From the NCBI GenBank assembly GCA_012964845.1, contig DTTG01000193.1, positions 1 to 24,026 of the forward strand: a DNA stretch of 24,026 nucleotides, given 5' to 3'. Below are positions 8,524 to 18,635 of the stretch, piece after piece. The stretch's first letter is position 1. Every line of letters starts with the position of its first letter. The notes beneath the pieces were generated by a model. That model was not told the DNA's origin. It saw only the letters and a list, made by a program, of their open reading frames with translations, and searched no databases. Source of the DNA: Fidelibacterota bacterium (lineage in GTDB: Bacteria > Fidelibacterota > Marinisomatia > SCGC-AAA003-L08 > D37C17). Both the position numbers and the translations under genes were made by a program.

Positions 8524-8695
8524 TATAAGAGACAATAGATGTGATTATTGTGGTGTTTGTGTTTCGGTCTGTCCGGTGGATTGCATAGAAGTGAGGGAAT
8601 ATTCCATTAAAATTGAGCATACTATATGTATTGATTGCGACCTCTGTGTTGAAATATGTCCCATAGAAGTATTGGAGACCCATGCTGCAGAATAA
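8516..8695 (+). CDS. 2[4Fe-4S] ferredoxin
   Basis: A 59-aa bacterial-type ferredoxin with two complete CxxCxxCxxxCP motifs: C9-C12-C15-C19-P20 and C38-C41-C44-C48-P49. It carries low-potential electrons in the cytoplasm. ATG 8516 gives an 8-nt overlap with the prenyltransferase stop; TTG 8510 in the same frame is an alternative adding two residues. Its 3' end overlaps the next gene, a geranylgeranyl-reductase-family flavoprotein, by 14 nt. The simplest inference is that it is the dedicated electron donor for that reductase, as described for the adjacent ferredoxin and reductase of Methanosarcina acetivorans. Confidence 0.93.
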   Translation: MISIRDNRCDYCGVCVSVCPVDCIEVREYSIKIEHTICIDCDLCVEICPIEVLETHAAE

Positions 8696-9863
8696 ATATG
8701 ATGTTGTTGTAGTAGGAGGAGGTCCAGCAGGTTCAATGGCTGCCTGGGAAGCTGCAAAGGGGGGCGTTTCTGTCTGCATGTTGGAAAAAGATAGAGATAT
8801 TGGATATCCCGTGCGCTGTGGGGAAGCTGCCGGAGAATCTGGACTGAGGCAATTTGTTGAAATTGAAGATAGTTGGATCGCTGAAAAAATTACCAGTGTA
8901 AAATTAGTCTCCCCCAACTTAACTTCTGTCGATATTGATTTTGCAGCGGAAACTGGGTACATTCTTAATCGTCGTATTTTTGATTATGACTTATCGAGAT
9001 ATGCTGCCAATGCTGGAGCTGAAGTTTACACAAAGGCCTATGTAAAAAATGTATTAGCCAATAATGGTGAGGTAAATGGGGTCGTACTTGACTACCTTGG
9101 AGAAGAAAAACAAATTCAGGCAAAGATTGTAATTGGTGCTGATGGCTTGACTTCCCGGGTAGGAAGATGGGCAGGACTGAAAACTTTAGTGCGAATGAAA
9201 GATATGGAATCTGCAGTTCAATATTCGGTTGCGAACGTGGATATTGAACCCAATAAAATGATTATGTATGTGGGTATGAATCATGCTCCAGGGGGATATA
9301 TATGGGTGTTCCCAAAAGGAAAAAAGTTTGCAAATATTGGAATTGGTATCAGTGGAAAGTATAGTAAGCATAAATCGGCACAGAAATATTTAGATGAGTT
9401 TATGGAAAGAGAATATCCTGATGCAGCGATTCTCACAACAATGTGTGGAGGAGTTCCATGTGCCAAACCAATGGAAAAGCCAGTTGCAGACGGCATAATG
9501 CTGGTTGGAGATGCGGCTCACCAAATCAATCCTATGACTGGTGGAGGTATTGTAGCTGGAATGAAAGGTGGGTGGATTGCTGGACAAGTAGCAGCGGAGG
9601 CAATTAAAAAAAATGATTACTCTGAAGATAGTTTACTTGAATACCCAAAAAGAATGAGAAAAGACTTTGGGAAAAATCATGAGAGATTTTATAAAATAAA
9701 AGAAGTTACAGAAAAATTAACAAATGAAGAATTAGACTCCATTGCTGAAAAAGTATTGTCTATCCCGCATAATAAAAGAACACTCACATCCGTATTTAAA
9801 GCTGCAGTTTTTAAGAAACCCACCTTAATTATTGATGTATTGAAGGTATTTTCTGGTGTCTAA
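8682..9863 (+). CDS. Geranylgeranyl reductase family FAD oxidoreductase
   Basis: A 393-aa flavoprotein that should hydrogenate isolated double bonds of an isoprenoid chain. The N-terminal Rossmann motif VVVVGGGPAGS (residues 8-18) binds FAD ADP-ribose. P43VRC46GE carries the conserved active-site cysteine loop of the family. GADGLTSRVGRWAG, the YIWVFPKG motif and GDAAHQINPMTGGGI (second FAD site) are all present and in order. Relatives include archaeal GGR for membrane lipids, ChlP/BchP, and MenJ for menaquinone. No chlorophyll gene is visible, so a lipid or quinone substrate is more likely. The gene overlaps the ferredoxin by 14 nt and follows the UbiA-family prenyltransferase, forming a prenylate-then-saturate unit. 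It overlaps dinG by 8 nt. Confidence 0.9.
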   Translation: MLQNKYDVVVVGGGPAGSMAAWEAAKGGVSVCMLEKDRDIGYPVRCGEAAGESGLRQFVEIEDSWIAEKITSVKLVSPNLTSVDIDFAAETGYILNRRIFDYDLSRYAANAGAEVYTKAYVKNVLANNGEVNGVVLDYLGEEKQIQAKIVIGADGLTSRVGRWAGLKTLVRMKDMESAVQYSVANVDIEPNKMIMYVGMNHAPGGYIWVFPKGKKFANIGIGISGKYSKHKSAQKYLDEFMEREYPDAAILTTMCGGVPCAKPMEKPVADGIMLVGDAAHQINPMTGGGIVAGMKGGWIAGQVAAEAIKKNDYSEDSLLEYPKRMRKDFGKNHERFYKIKEVTEKLTNEELDSIAEKVLSIPHNKRTLTSVFKAAVFKKPTLIIDVLKVFSGV

Positions 9864-12669
9864 TGAGCACACTCTTAAAGACCTTCTTCCTCTCCTTGAA
9901 TTAGACGAATTTATTTCGTTTGATTTAGAGACTACCGGCTTAAACCCAGATAAAGATAAAATTACAGAAATTGCCGCCTGTCGTTTTATAAATGGTGAAT
10001 TTACTGAAGAATTTACCACGCTTATAAATCCCGGCATACCCATCCCCAAAAATATTACAGCTCTGACAGGGATTACGAATAAAATGGTTGAAGATGCACC
10101 ATCTATAAATGATGCTCTTCCGGATTTTATGAAATTTATTGGTTCCACTCCTTTGGTAGCACAAAATATCAATTTTGATTATAATTTTATAAATAAAAAT
10201 TTACAAGGCTCTAATTCCCCATTTTCAGAAATTCCATTGTATGACACTCTATCCCTTGCTCGGGGGTTTATTTATTTTTATAATAGTTTCAGTTTGGGAT
10301 CACTTTGCGATTATTATGGTATTAAAATAGAGAATGCACACCGAGCTAGTGCAGATGCCTTGTGTACGGGTAAATTGTTTGTTTATTTGCTTCAGGAAGC
10401 ACTCTCAAAACCTCTTACCCTTATTCAGCGGATTGAGAACTTATTCAGTAATAGTGAAGTGTATAATAGTAAATTATTTACAAATATTATAAAAGCATCC
10501 GTCCGTTTAAATTCTATAGATGGACTTATGTCATCTCCAGTTGAACATAATATTTCAGACAATACATTTGAATTTACTGGCAGTAGTAATATTGCTATTC
10601 CTGAAAGTCCTAAGGAATGGTTTGCCGAGGGAGGAGCCGTTAGTGTCAATTGGAGTGGGTACGAAAAACGTTCTTCCCAAACGGAATTAATTAATGATAC
10701 TTACGAGGCGTTTACCGAAGGACAAATTCTCGCCGCTGAAGCAGGTACGGGTCTGGGAAAATCATTAGCATATTTGGCATCTGGATTTTTAGCAGCCAAA
10801 CAAAAACAAACAGCTTTGGTTGTATCAACTTATACCAAAAATCTACAAAATCAGCTTTTTACTGGGGACATCCCCAAGCTGTCAAAAGCAATAGACCAGA
10901 ATTTGAGCGCGGTCATTTATAAGGGAAGGTATAATTATATTTGTCGTACTCGCTTAGAGCGCCTTTTGGCAAATCACAACCATTTAATGAAACCCCATGA
11001 ATATGAAAACCTTCTTCCGTTAATGGTCTGGGAGTGGGAAACCAAATCTGGTGATATTAATGAATGTAATGGGTTTCAATTAAATAGGCAGAAACGTATT
11101 TGGTCTCTTGTACGAAGTGAACGAGGATATTGCTCCTCTAAAAGATGCAAAAAATATGATGGATGCTTTCTGGGGAAAGTCCGTGTTAAAGTGGACGGCG
11201 CTGATATCATTATTATCAACCATTCCCTTTTCGCCAATGAGTTGATGCGGGATAATTCCTGCTTACCGTCAGATTTTATTTATGTGATTGATGAAGCCCA
11301 TCATTTTGCAACGGTTACGAGAGATCAACTGGTTACCCAGATTGGTTCAAAATCATTTGATGATGTCTTCAATATTTTTAATAAAGGAAAAGATAATTGG
11401 AAAAAGAATGCACTGAAAAAATTTCCAGAAATTTTCAAACTTTATAATTCCCTTACCACCGATAGTAAAATTATCCAGAAAGAAATTCAAGCATTTTTTA
11501 ATTCCTATTATGATAATAAGCGGGATGAGATTAATCGGTCAGATTACCATATTAACAAATTACTGTATAGAAACAGCCAGGAAGAATTTATAGATACTGA
11601 ACCAACTCCCTGGGAAGTGTTGACAGAACTTAATAGATTTGCAAAGGATATTCAGAAATTCAATGCGTTGCTTCAGGAAAACAAGGAAGATATTCCCGGG
11701 TCTATATCCATTGAATTTACTGCTATAGATAGTATTTTAAAGGAAGGGTTAGAAAGTTTCAGTGCAGCTTTAGATATTCAATCAGAATTAGTACAATGGT
11801 CATCATTTATTCAATCTGATTATCAAAACCTCACAACATTGAATTCTGCACCTTTGAAGGTGAGTAGTTTTATTAATGACAATTTATTAAGTAAATATCC
11901 AGGGGGAGTATTTTGCTCTGCCACCTTAATGGTGAATGATGATTTTCGCTATTTTAGTGAAAAGGTAGGATTGGATTTGGCAGTTATTAATCATCATGTT
12001 AAAGAAAAAATATACCATTCACCTTTTCATTACAATGATCAGGTAAAGCTTTTTGTTTTTAAGGGATCCATTAATGTGAATGATCCCTTGTTTATGAATG
12101 AAATTGGCTCCCAAATTGAACGGATATTCACCTCATTAAAAAGGCGAATGTTAGTATTGTGTACATCCTTCAAGCAAACTCTTGCTATTAAACAGTATTT
12201 AGAACCCAAATTAAAAGGGAGTGATTATAAGGTATTTGCCCAGGCTCCTGGATTAAGTAGAAATGTATTGGTGAGAAGCTATTTAGAGCATTCTCATTCC
12301 ATTCTAATAGGGACTTCAAGTTTTTGGGAAGGAGTCGATTTCCCCGGAGACAAGGTGGAAATATTATATATAGTGAAAACCCCCTTTGATAATCCTTTTG
12401 ATCCTCTTATTCAGGCGCAAATTGAAGATTATAAACAACGGGGAGATGATGCATTTCTACAATATCAGGTGCCAGAGGCAGCCATGCGATTTCGTCAGGG
12501 ATTCGGTAGATTAATCCGCAATATGAACGATACAGGAATATGTATTGTGGGGGACACGCGGTTATATAAACGAGGCTATGGACAAACAATTTTGGGCTCT
12601 CTTCCTGTAGATCCAATCCCTTATTATACGGTTGACTCATTATTGCTTGAATCACAAAAATTCTTTTAG
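9856..12669 (+). CDS. dinG: DinG-type protein: DnaQ-like exonuclease fused to Fe-S superfamily 2 helicase
   Basis: A 937-aa DNA repair/recombination protein. Residues about 15-185 form a DEDDh 3'-5' exonuclease domain with D23/E25 (FDLETTG), an INFDYNF segment, and H162RASAD167. The helicase follows: Walker A GTGLGKS (297-303), DEAH at 479-482, GTSSFWEGVDFPGD and the motif VI segment RFRQGFGRLIR. Four cysteines, C363, C426, C431 and C437, lie between motifs I and II with the x4 and x5 spacing of the E. coli DinG cluster cysteines, so a [4Fe-4S] XPD-like helicase is likely. Both activities look intact by motif. The start is GTG 9856 with GAAGG upstream and an 8-nt overlap with the reductase gene; no ATG alternative preserves the exonuclease domain. 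Last gene of the first run. Confidence 0.92.
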   Translation: MSNEHTLKDLLPLLELDEFISFDLETTGLNPDKDKITEIAACRFINGEFTEEFTTLINPGIPIPKNITALTGITNKMVEDAPSINDALPDFMKFIGSTPLVAQNINFDYNFINKNLQGSNSPFSEIPLYDTLSLARGFIYFYNSFSLGSLCDYYGIKIENAHRASADALCTGKLFVYLLQEALSKPLTLIQRIENLFSNSEVYNSKLFTNIIKASVRLNSIDGLMSSPVEHNISDNTFEFTGSSNIAIPESPKEWFAEGGAVSVNWSGYEKRSSQTELINDTYEAFTEGQILAAEAGTGLGKSLAYLASGFLAAKQKQTALVVSTYTKNLQNQLFTGDIPKLSKAIDQNLSAVIYKGRYNYICRTRLERLLANHNHLMKPHEYENLLPLMVWEWETKSGDINECNGFQLNRQKRIWSLVRSERGYCSSKRCKKYDGCFLGKVRVKVDGADIIIINHSLFANELMRDNSCLPSDFIYVIDEAHHFATVTRDQLVTQIGSKSFDDVFNIFNKGKDNWKKNALKKFPEIFKLYNSLTTDSKIIQKEIQAFFNSYYDNKRDEINRSDYHINKLLYRNSQEEFIDTEPTPWEVLTELNRFAKDIQKFNALLQENKEDIPGSISIEFTAIDSILKEGLESFSAALDIQSELVQWSSFIQSDYQNLTTLNSAPLKVSSFINDNLLSKYPGGVFCSATLMVNDDFRYFSEKVGLDLAVINHHVKEKIYHSPFHYNDQVKLFVFKGSINVNDPLFMNEIGSQIERIFTSLKRRMLVLCTSFKQTLAIKQYLEPKLKGSDYKVFAQAPGLSRNVLVRSYLEHSHSILIGTSSFWEGVDFPGDKVEILYIVKTPFDNPFDPLIQAQIEDYKQRGDDAFLQYQVPEAAMRFRQGFGRLIRNMNDTGICIVGDTRLYKRGYGQTILGSLPVDPIPYYTVDSLLLESQKFF
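12061..12089 (+). repeat. Strong inverted repeat inside dinG
   Basis: AAGGGATC (12061-12068) and GATCCCTT (12082-12089) are perfect complements. With one bulged C the stem extends by ATT/AAT to 11 pairs around a six-base loop. It lies in the coding region of the C-terminal helicase half and is preceded by a T-rich stretch. Confidence 0.5.
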
Positions 12670-12780
12670 GCATAAGTAAACAGAGAATAAATTTGAGCCC
12701 TTGCAAGCAAGCATCTTTTTCGCTATTACAGTCATCAAGGTTGAGGTAATATAATTTTTAAATTAAAGCAAAAGTAAATC
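12670..12780 (+). promoter_or_regulatory. Intergenic region with possible promoter for the ammonia-lyase/guaB pair
   Basis: This 111-nt gap is the largest on the + strand so far and should hold the end of the first run and a new promoter. TATAAT at 12750-12755 is a perfect -10 hexamer, 25 bases before the ATG. The hexamer TTACAG at 12726-12731, 18 bases upstream, is only a weak -35 match. Near 12700-12720 CTTG-CAAG-CAAG is followed by TTTTT; the four-base stem is too weak to call a terminator with confidence. Confidence 0.35.
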
Positions 12781-15746
<2,966 letters not shown>

Positions 15747-15748
15747 AA

Positions 15749-15774
15749 ACCCCACCATTTATGGTGAATGGGGT
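15749..15774 (-). terminator. Hairpin between convergent guaB and rpsT
   Basis: ACCCC (15749-15753) pairs with GGGGT (15770-15774), and ACCAT/ATGGT pair inside with a small asymmetric bulge. Read on the - strand it follows the rpsT stop by about 20 nt and is followed by TTTCTATT, so it best fits an intrinsic terminator for rpsT. On the + strand there is no T-run, but it could still slow guaB transcripts. Confidence 0.5.
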
Positions 15775-15791
15775 AAAAATAAAGGATTAGC

Positions 15792-16040
15792 CTAAAGGCT
15801 ATTAACGTATTTGGTTAGCTTAGATTTGTGGTGAGAAGCACGGTTTTGATGAATAATACCTTTACCACATACACGATCAATGGTTGAAATAGCTTGGTCT
15901 AAAAGGGCAGAGGCATCTTTTTTATCTGCTTCCATTACCTTTTTAATTGAAGTTTTCATCATTGACTTATAATGACGGTTTCGAAGGTTGTTTCTCAGTG
16001 ATTGTCGTACTCTTTTTAACTCTGATCCTGATGCGCCCAT
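15792..16040 (-). CDS. rpsT: Small ribosomal subunit protein S20
   Basis: An 82-aa basic, helical protein that binds 16S rRNA during early assembly of the small subunit. Recognisable segments are the Arg-rich N-terminal helix (KRVRQSLRNNLRNRHYKSMMKTSIKKV), the DKKDASALLDQAISTIDRVCGKGIIHQN middle, and the C-terminal ASHHKSKLTKYVNSL. The first residues (MGASGSELKR) differ from the common MANIKSAKKR. The gene is monocistronic, convergent with guaB and divergent from the crp-like regulator. No Shine-Dalgarno is visible; the leader is very AT-rich and contains inverted repeats. Confidence 0.93.
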   Translation of the reverse strand: MGASGSELKRVRQSLRNNLRNRHYKSMMKTSIKKVMEADKKDASALLDQAISTIDRVCGKGIIHQNRASHHKSKLTKYVNSL

Positions 16041-16233
16041 AGTAATGTTTAATTATTTAATTCTAAATTAGCTTATAAATTTAATAAAGATTTATTTTAT
16101 AAGACTAAAGAATAAAAAATCATTTATATATTAGAAAATATTGTAAAAAGAAATTAATTAAGCTAATTTTACTAGTCTGTGAATCTGGTAATTACTATTT
16201 GCAATGCAACCATATTATAAAGGAAATTGAATA
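16041..16233. promoter_or_regulatory. Divergent rpsT/crp intergenic region with nested inverted repeats
   Basis: This 193-nt, strongly AT-rich stretch must hold the promoters of both divergent genes, though I cannot place -10/-35 boxes with confidence. It contains two inverted repeats sharing one arm. The near pair is 16068-16079 with 16096-16108 (12 pairs, one bulged base). The far pair is a perfect 11-mer, 16065-16075 with 16159-16169. AGGAAA at 16221-16226 is a plausible ribosome site for the regulator at ATG 16234. Confidence 0.55.
16065..16169. repeat. Overlapping inverted repeats upstream of rpsT
   Basis: Arm A (AAATTAGCTTA, 16065-16075) is perfectly complementary to TAAGCTAATTT at 16159-16169. 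Its inner part extended to 16079 also pairs with TTTATAAGACTAA at 16096-16108, leaving one unpaired T. The two pairings exclude each other. All arms lie on the 5' side of rpsT, arm A being 24 nt from the start codon. The high AT content makes chance matches more likely. Confidence 0.55.
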
Positions 16234-16920
16234 ATGATAACTGACAATCTTAATAACATCCCTATTTTTATTGATTTAGATGAAGATGAAATAAAGGATG
16301 TATCGGAAAGTTGTACGCCCAGAAATTATCCGAAAAATAGTATGATTATTCTCGAAGAGGAATTCGGTGACATTGTATTTATTATTATAAAAGGTACTGT
16401 AAAAATTACTCGTGTAAATGATGAGGGTAAGGAGGTGATTTTGTCATTATTAGGTCCTGGTGAAATTTTTGGGGAAATGGCAATTATCGATGGTGAAGCC
16501 CGTTCAGCCAATGCCTTAGCTCAGGAAAATTGTGAACTAATCGCAATTCAAAGAAGCGAATTCCTACGTTTACTCAGGCGAAATTTTAAAATTTCATTTG
16601 CCCTTATGGGCGAACTGGCAAAACGTCTCAGGAAATCTGACCAGCAGATTGAAGCTTTGTCTCTTTCTGATGCAGAACATAGAATTGGTGTATCCATTCT
16701 GAATTTAGCCGAAGACATGGGTGTGATTCGTAAAGGTCAGGTTACAATTGAAAAATTACCCTTCCAGCAGGATATTGCTAATATGTCCGGAACATCCCGG
16801 GAAACGGTTTCCAGAGTTCTGAAATTGTTTGAAGATAGACTTATGATCACAAAAGTAGGACATACTGTTGTTATTCCTGATTATGCTTTCTTTAAACGCC
16901 TATTTGATAAAACTGTCTAA
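16234..16920 (+). CDS. Crp/Fnr family transcriptional regulator
   Basis: A 228-aa regulator with an N-terminal cyclic-nucleotide-binding beta-roll and a C-terminal winged helix-turn-helix. The phosphate-binding cassette reads GEIFGEMAIIDGEARSANA (about residues 75-93). Its Gly-Glu and Arg-Ser match the residues that contact cAMP in Crp, so a cyclic nucleotide effector is plausible. There is no Fnr-type cluster of N-terminal cysteines. A long dimer helix (about 115-145) leads to the DNA-binding domain, with QQDIANMSGTSRETVSRVLK (about 180-199) as the recognition helix-turn-helix. The gene is divergent from rpsT and precedes the meaB-to-epimerase run by 42 nt. It may lead that operon or be transcribed alone; its targets are unknown. 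Confidence 0.9.
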   Translation: MITDNLNNIPIFIDLDEDEIKDVSESCTPRNYPKNSMIILEEEFGDIVFIIIKGTVKITRVNDEGKEVILSLLGPGEIFGEMAIIDGEARSANALAQENCELIAIQRSEFLRLLRRNFKISFALMGELAKRLRKSDQQIEALSLSDAEHRIGVSILNLAEDMGVIRKGQVTIEKLPFQQDIANMSGTSRETVSRVLKLFEDRLMITKVGHTVVIPDYAFFKRLFDKTV

Positions 16921-16940
16921 ACCCTGTAACATAAGACAGT
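16912..16940 (+). repeat. 7-bp perfect inverted repeat across the crp-like gene stop
   Basis: ACTGTCT (16912-16918) and AGACAGT (16934-16940) are perfect complements separated by 15 nt, with the regulator's stop codon just inside the left arm. No T-run follows. It could be a weak hairpin between the regulator and meaB or an operator; neither can be shown. Confidence 0.35.
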
Positions 16941-16962
16941 ATTAAGTCCTTAAATTTGCTTC

Positions 16963-17901
16963 GTGTTACCAGATTTAATCCAGGGAATACGTGGGCAATC
17001 CAGGCTTTCAATTTCCCAAGCTATATCGCTAATTGAAGATAACAGAGATGAGGGAGCTGAACTTCTTTCTGAGATTTACAAAGATACAGGGAATGCCTAC
17101 AGGATAGGAATAACCGGACCGCCAGGTGCGGGAAAAAGTTCACTCACCCATAATCTAATATCCGCCTTTCGTAAAATTGACAAAAGGGTTGCTGTCATTG
17201 CGGTTGACCCCAGCAGTCCATTCTCCGGAGGTGCGGTATTAGGAGACCGTATTCGGATGACTTCCCATTTCTCTGACCCCCATGTTTTTGTGAGGAGTAT
17301 GGCAACCCGGGGTAGTCGGGGCGGATTAGCTCAAACAACTCAGGAAGTGGGGGAAATATTTGACGCTGCCGGTTATGACATAATCATTTTTGAAACGGTG
17401 GGTGTAGGACAAATAGAATTGGATGTCATTCAGGCAACAGATTCGGTCATCGTGGTCTTGGTTCCTGAGTCCGGCGATGAGGTGCAAATGTTAAAAGCCG
17501 GGCTTATGGAAATTGGTAATATTTTCGCAATTAACAAGGCTGACCGCGCCGGTTCAAATAAACTGATGATTACCTTGAAAAATATTCTCTCCACACTTAC
17601 TATAGAAGATAGTCAATGGTTACCTCAGGTTGTTGCAACCGTTGCCACAGAAGGTAAGGGGATAGAGGAACTGATGAATTCCATTGATGCCCATAAATCA
17701 TTTAATAAGACTCAAGGCATTCAAAAAGTGAAAATTGATGATCGCTATAAAAAAAGGGTAATGAAACTCATTGCCGATGATTTAATGGATGATTTCTGGA
17801 AAGACAAAAACCATTCAGAGCTTCATTCTGAATTAGAAAAACAACCTGATCATCGCCAATCACCCTATAATTTAGCTAAACAACTGATGATGCAAAAATG
17901 A
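16963..17901 (+). CDS. meaB: MeaB/ArgK family P-loop GTPase (methylmalonyl-CoA mutase chaperone)
   Basis: A 312-aa G3E GTPase that loads and protects the adenosylcobalamin cofactor of methylmalonyl-CoA mutase or a related mutase. Walker A is GPPGAGKSS (residues 52-60). VIAVDPSSPFSGGAVLGDRIRM is the MeaB signature with the switch region. ETVGVGQIELDV and NKADRAG (NKxD guanine specificity) are also present. The start is GTG 16963 without a convincing Shine-Dalgarno; the length and N-terminus fit the family. ATGA overlap with tatC. The methylmalonyl-CoA epimerase gene lies at the far end of the same run, supporting a B12-dependent propionate or methylmalonyl-CoA route, but no mutase subunit is in the window. 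Confidence 0.93.
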   Translation: MLPDLIQGIRGQSRLSISQAISLIEDNRDEGAELLSEIYKDTGNAYRIGITGPPGAGKSSLTHNLISAFRKIDKRVAVIAVDPSSPFSGGAVLGDRIRMTSHFSDPHVFVRSMATRGSRGGLAQTTQEVGEIFDAAGYDIIIFETVGVGQIELDVIQATDSVIVVLVPESGDEVQMLKAGLMEIGNIFAINKADRAGSNKLMITLKNILSTLTIEDSQWLPQVVATVATEGKGIEELMNSIDAHKSFNKTQGIQKVKIDDRYKKRVMKLIADDLMDDFWKDKNHSELHSELEKQPDHRQSPYNLAKQLMMQK

Positions 17902-18635
17902 ATAATCAATCTCCTGAAATGCCCTTTTGGGATCATCTGGAAGAACTCCGCTGGCGATTAATTAAATCCATCATTGCTATTTTGATTGGGGCAGGTTTTT
18001 CTTATGCCTATTCAGATATCATCATGTATTGGCTTATCAATCCGACTGAATCCCTATCAATTGATTTAAATTTACAGGTTTTGAAAATAACCAGCATGTT
18101 TACGGTGAAACTGTCCGTGGCATTATTTGGGGGTATGATTTTGGGACTGCCGGTTATTTTGTATCAGTTTTGGCGTTTTATTTCTCCGGCATTTGAAGAT
18201 AAATATGGTGTAGCCGTCATTTTTACAGTGCTATTTTCATCGGCATTCTTCCTTTTGGGGATGAGTTTTGCCTACTTTGTAATTATTCCATTTAGTCTTG
18301 CCTTCTTTACTTCATTGACTGCAGAGACTATTGATGTGGCTTATAATTTCACTCTGGAAGGATATCTCATGTATATACTCTGGTTAATTTTCGGTTGTGG
18401 CCTATTATTTCAGCTTCCGGTAATCTCCATATTTTTTACAAAAATTGGAATCCTTACTCCTGCATTTTTACGGGAATATCGAAAGTTTGCCATTGTTGTA
18501 TTTCTTATTCTTGGGGCTGTGCTTACACCGCCTGACCCAGTCAGTCAAATTCTTATAGTGGTTCCCCTTATTATTTTATATGAGTTCAGCATTCTCATTA
18601 GTAAACTTTTCAAACCAAAGGATTCATTGGTGTGA
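17898..18635 (+). CDS. tatC: Sec-independent protein translocase subunit TatC
   Basis: An inner-membrane receptor of the twin-arginine pathway that binds signal peptides of folded, often cofactor-bearing proteins. The 245-aa protein has six hydrophobic segments. The cytoplasmic N-terminus has WDHLEELRWRL. GLPVILYQFWRFISPAF is the next family block, followed later by LREYRKFAIVVF and VLTPPDPVSQ. Each is a strong TatC hallmark. No tatA/tatB is in the window. Start overlaps meaB as ATGA and the stop overlaps the next gene as GTGA, so expression is coupled to its neighbours. Confidence 0.96.
   Translation: MNNQSPEMPFWDHLEELRWRLIKSIIAILIGAGFSYAYSDIIMYWLINPTESLSIDLNLQVLKITSMFTVKLSVALFGGMILGLPVILYQFWRFISPAFEDKYGVAVIFTVLFSSAFFLLGMSFAYFVIIPFSLAFFTSLTAETIDVAYNFTLEGYLMYILWLIFGCGLLFQLPVISIFFTKIGILTPAFLREYRKFAIVVFLILGAVLTPPDPVSQILIVVPLIILYEFSILISKLFKPKDSLV

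Noticed and set aside
8483..8962. 159-residue open frame on the - strand opposite the ferredoxin and reductase start
   Set aside because: It is antisense to two genes with clear motifs, has Ser/Thr-rich shadow composition and no recognisable domain.
9825..10172. 115-residue open frame on the - strand at the start of dinG
   Set aside because: Antisense to the intact exonuclease domain and without any family resemblance.
12700..12720. Possible intrinsic terminator after dinG
   Set aside because: The stem is only four base pairs (CTTG/CAAG) though a T-run follows; too weak to list separately.
16174..16195. TGTGA in the crp upstream region as a Crp operator half-site
   Set aside because: The second half (expected TCACA after six bases) reads TAATT, so there is no palindromic operator.
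16199..16218. TTGCAA and TATTAT as -35/-10 for the Crp-like gene
   Set aside because: Spacing is only about eight bases, far from the usual 16-18.
16951..16958. TAAATTTG, an exact match to the Bacteroidetes -7 promoter motif TAnnTTTG, before meaB
   Set aside because: No matching -33 TTTG lies at the right distance and it sits only four bases before the GTG start, so it is probably chance.
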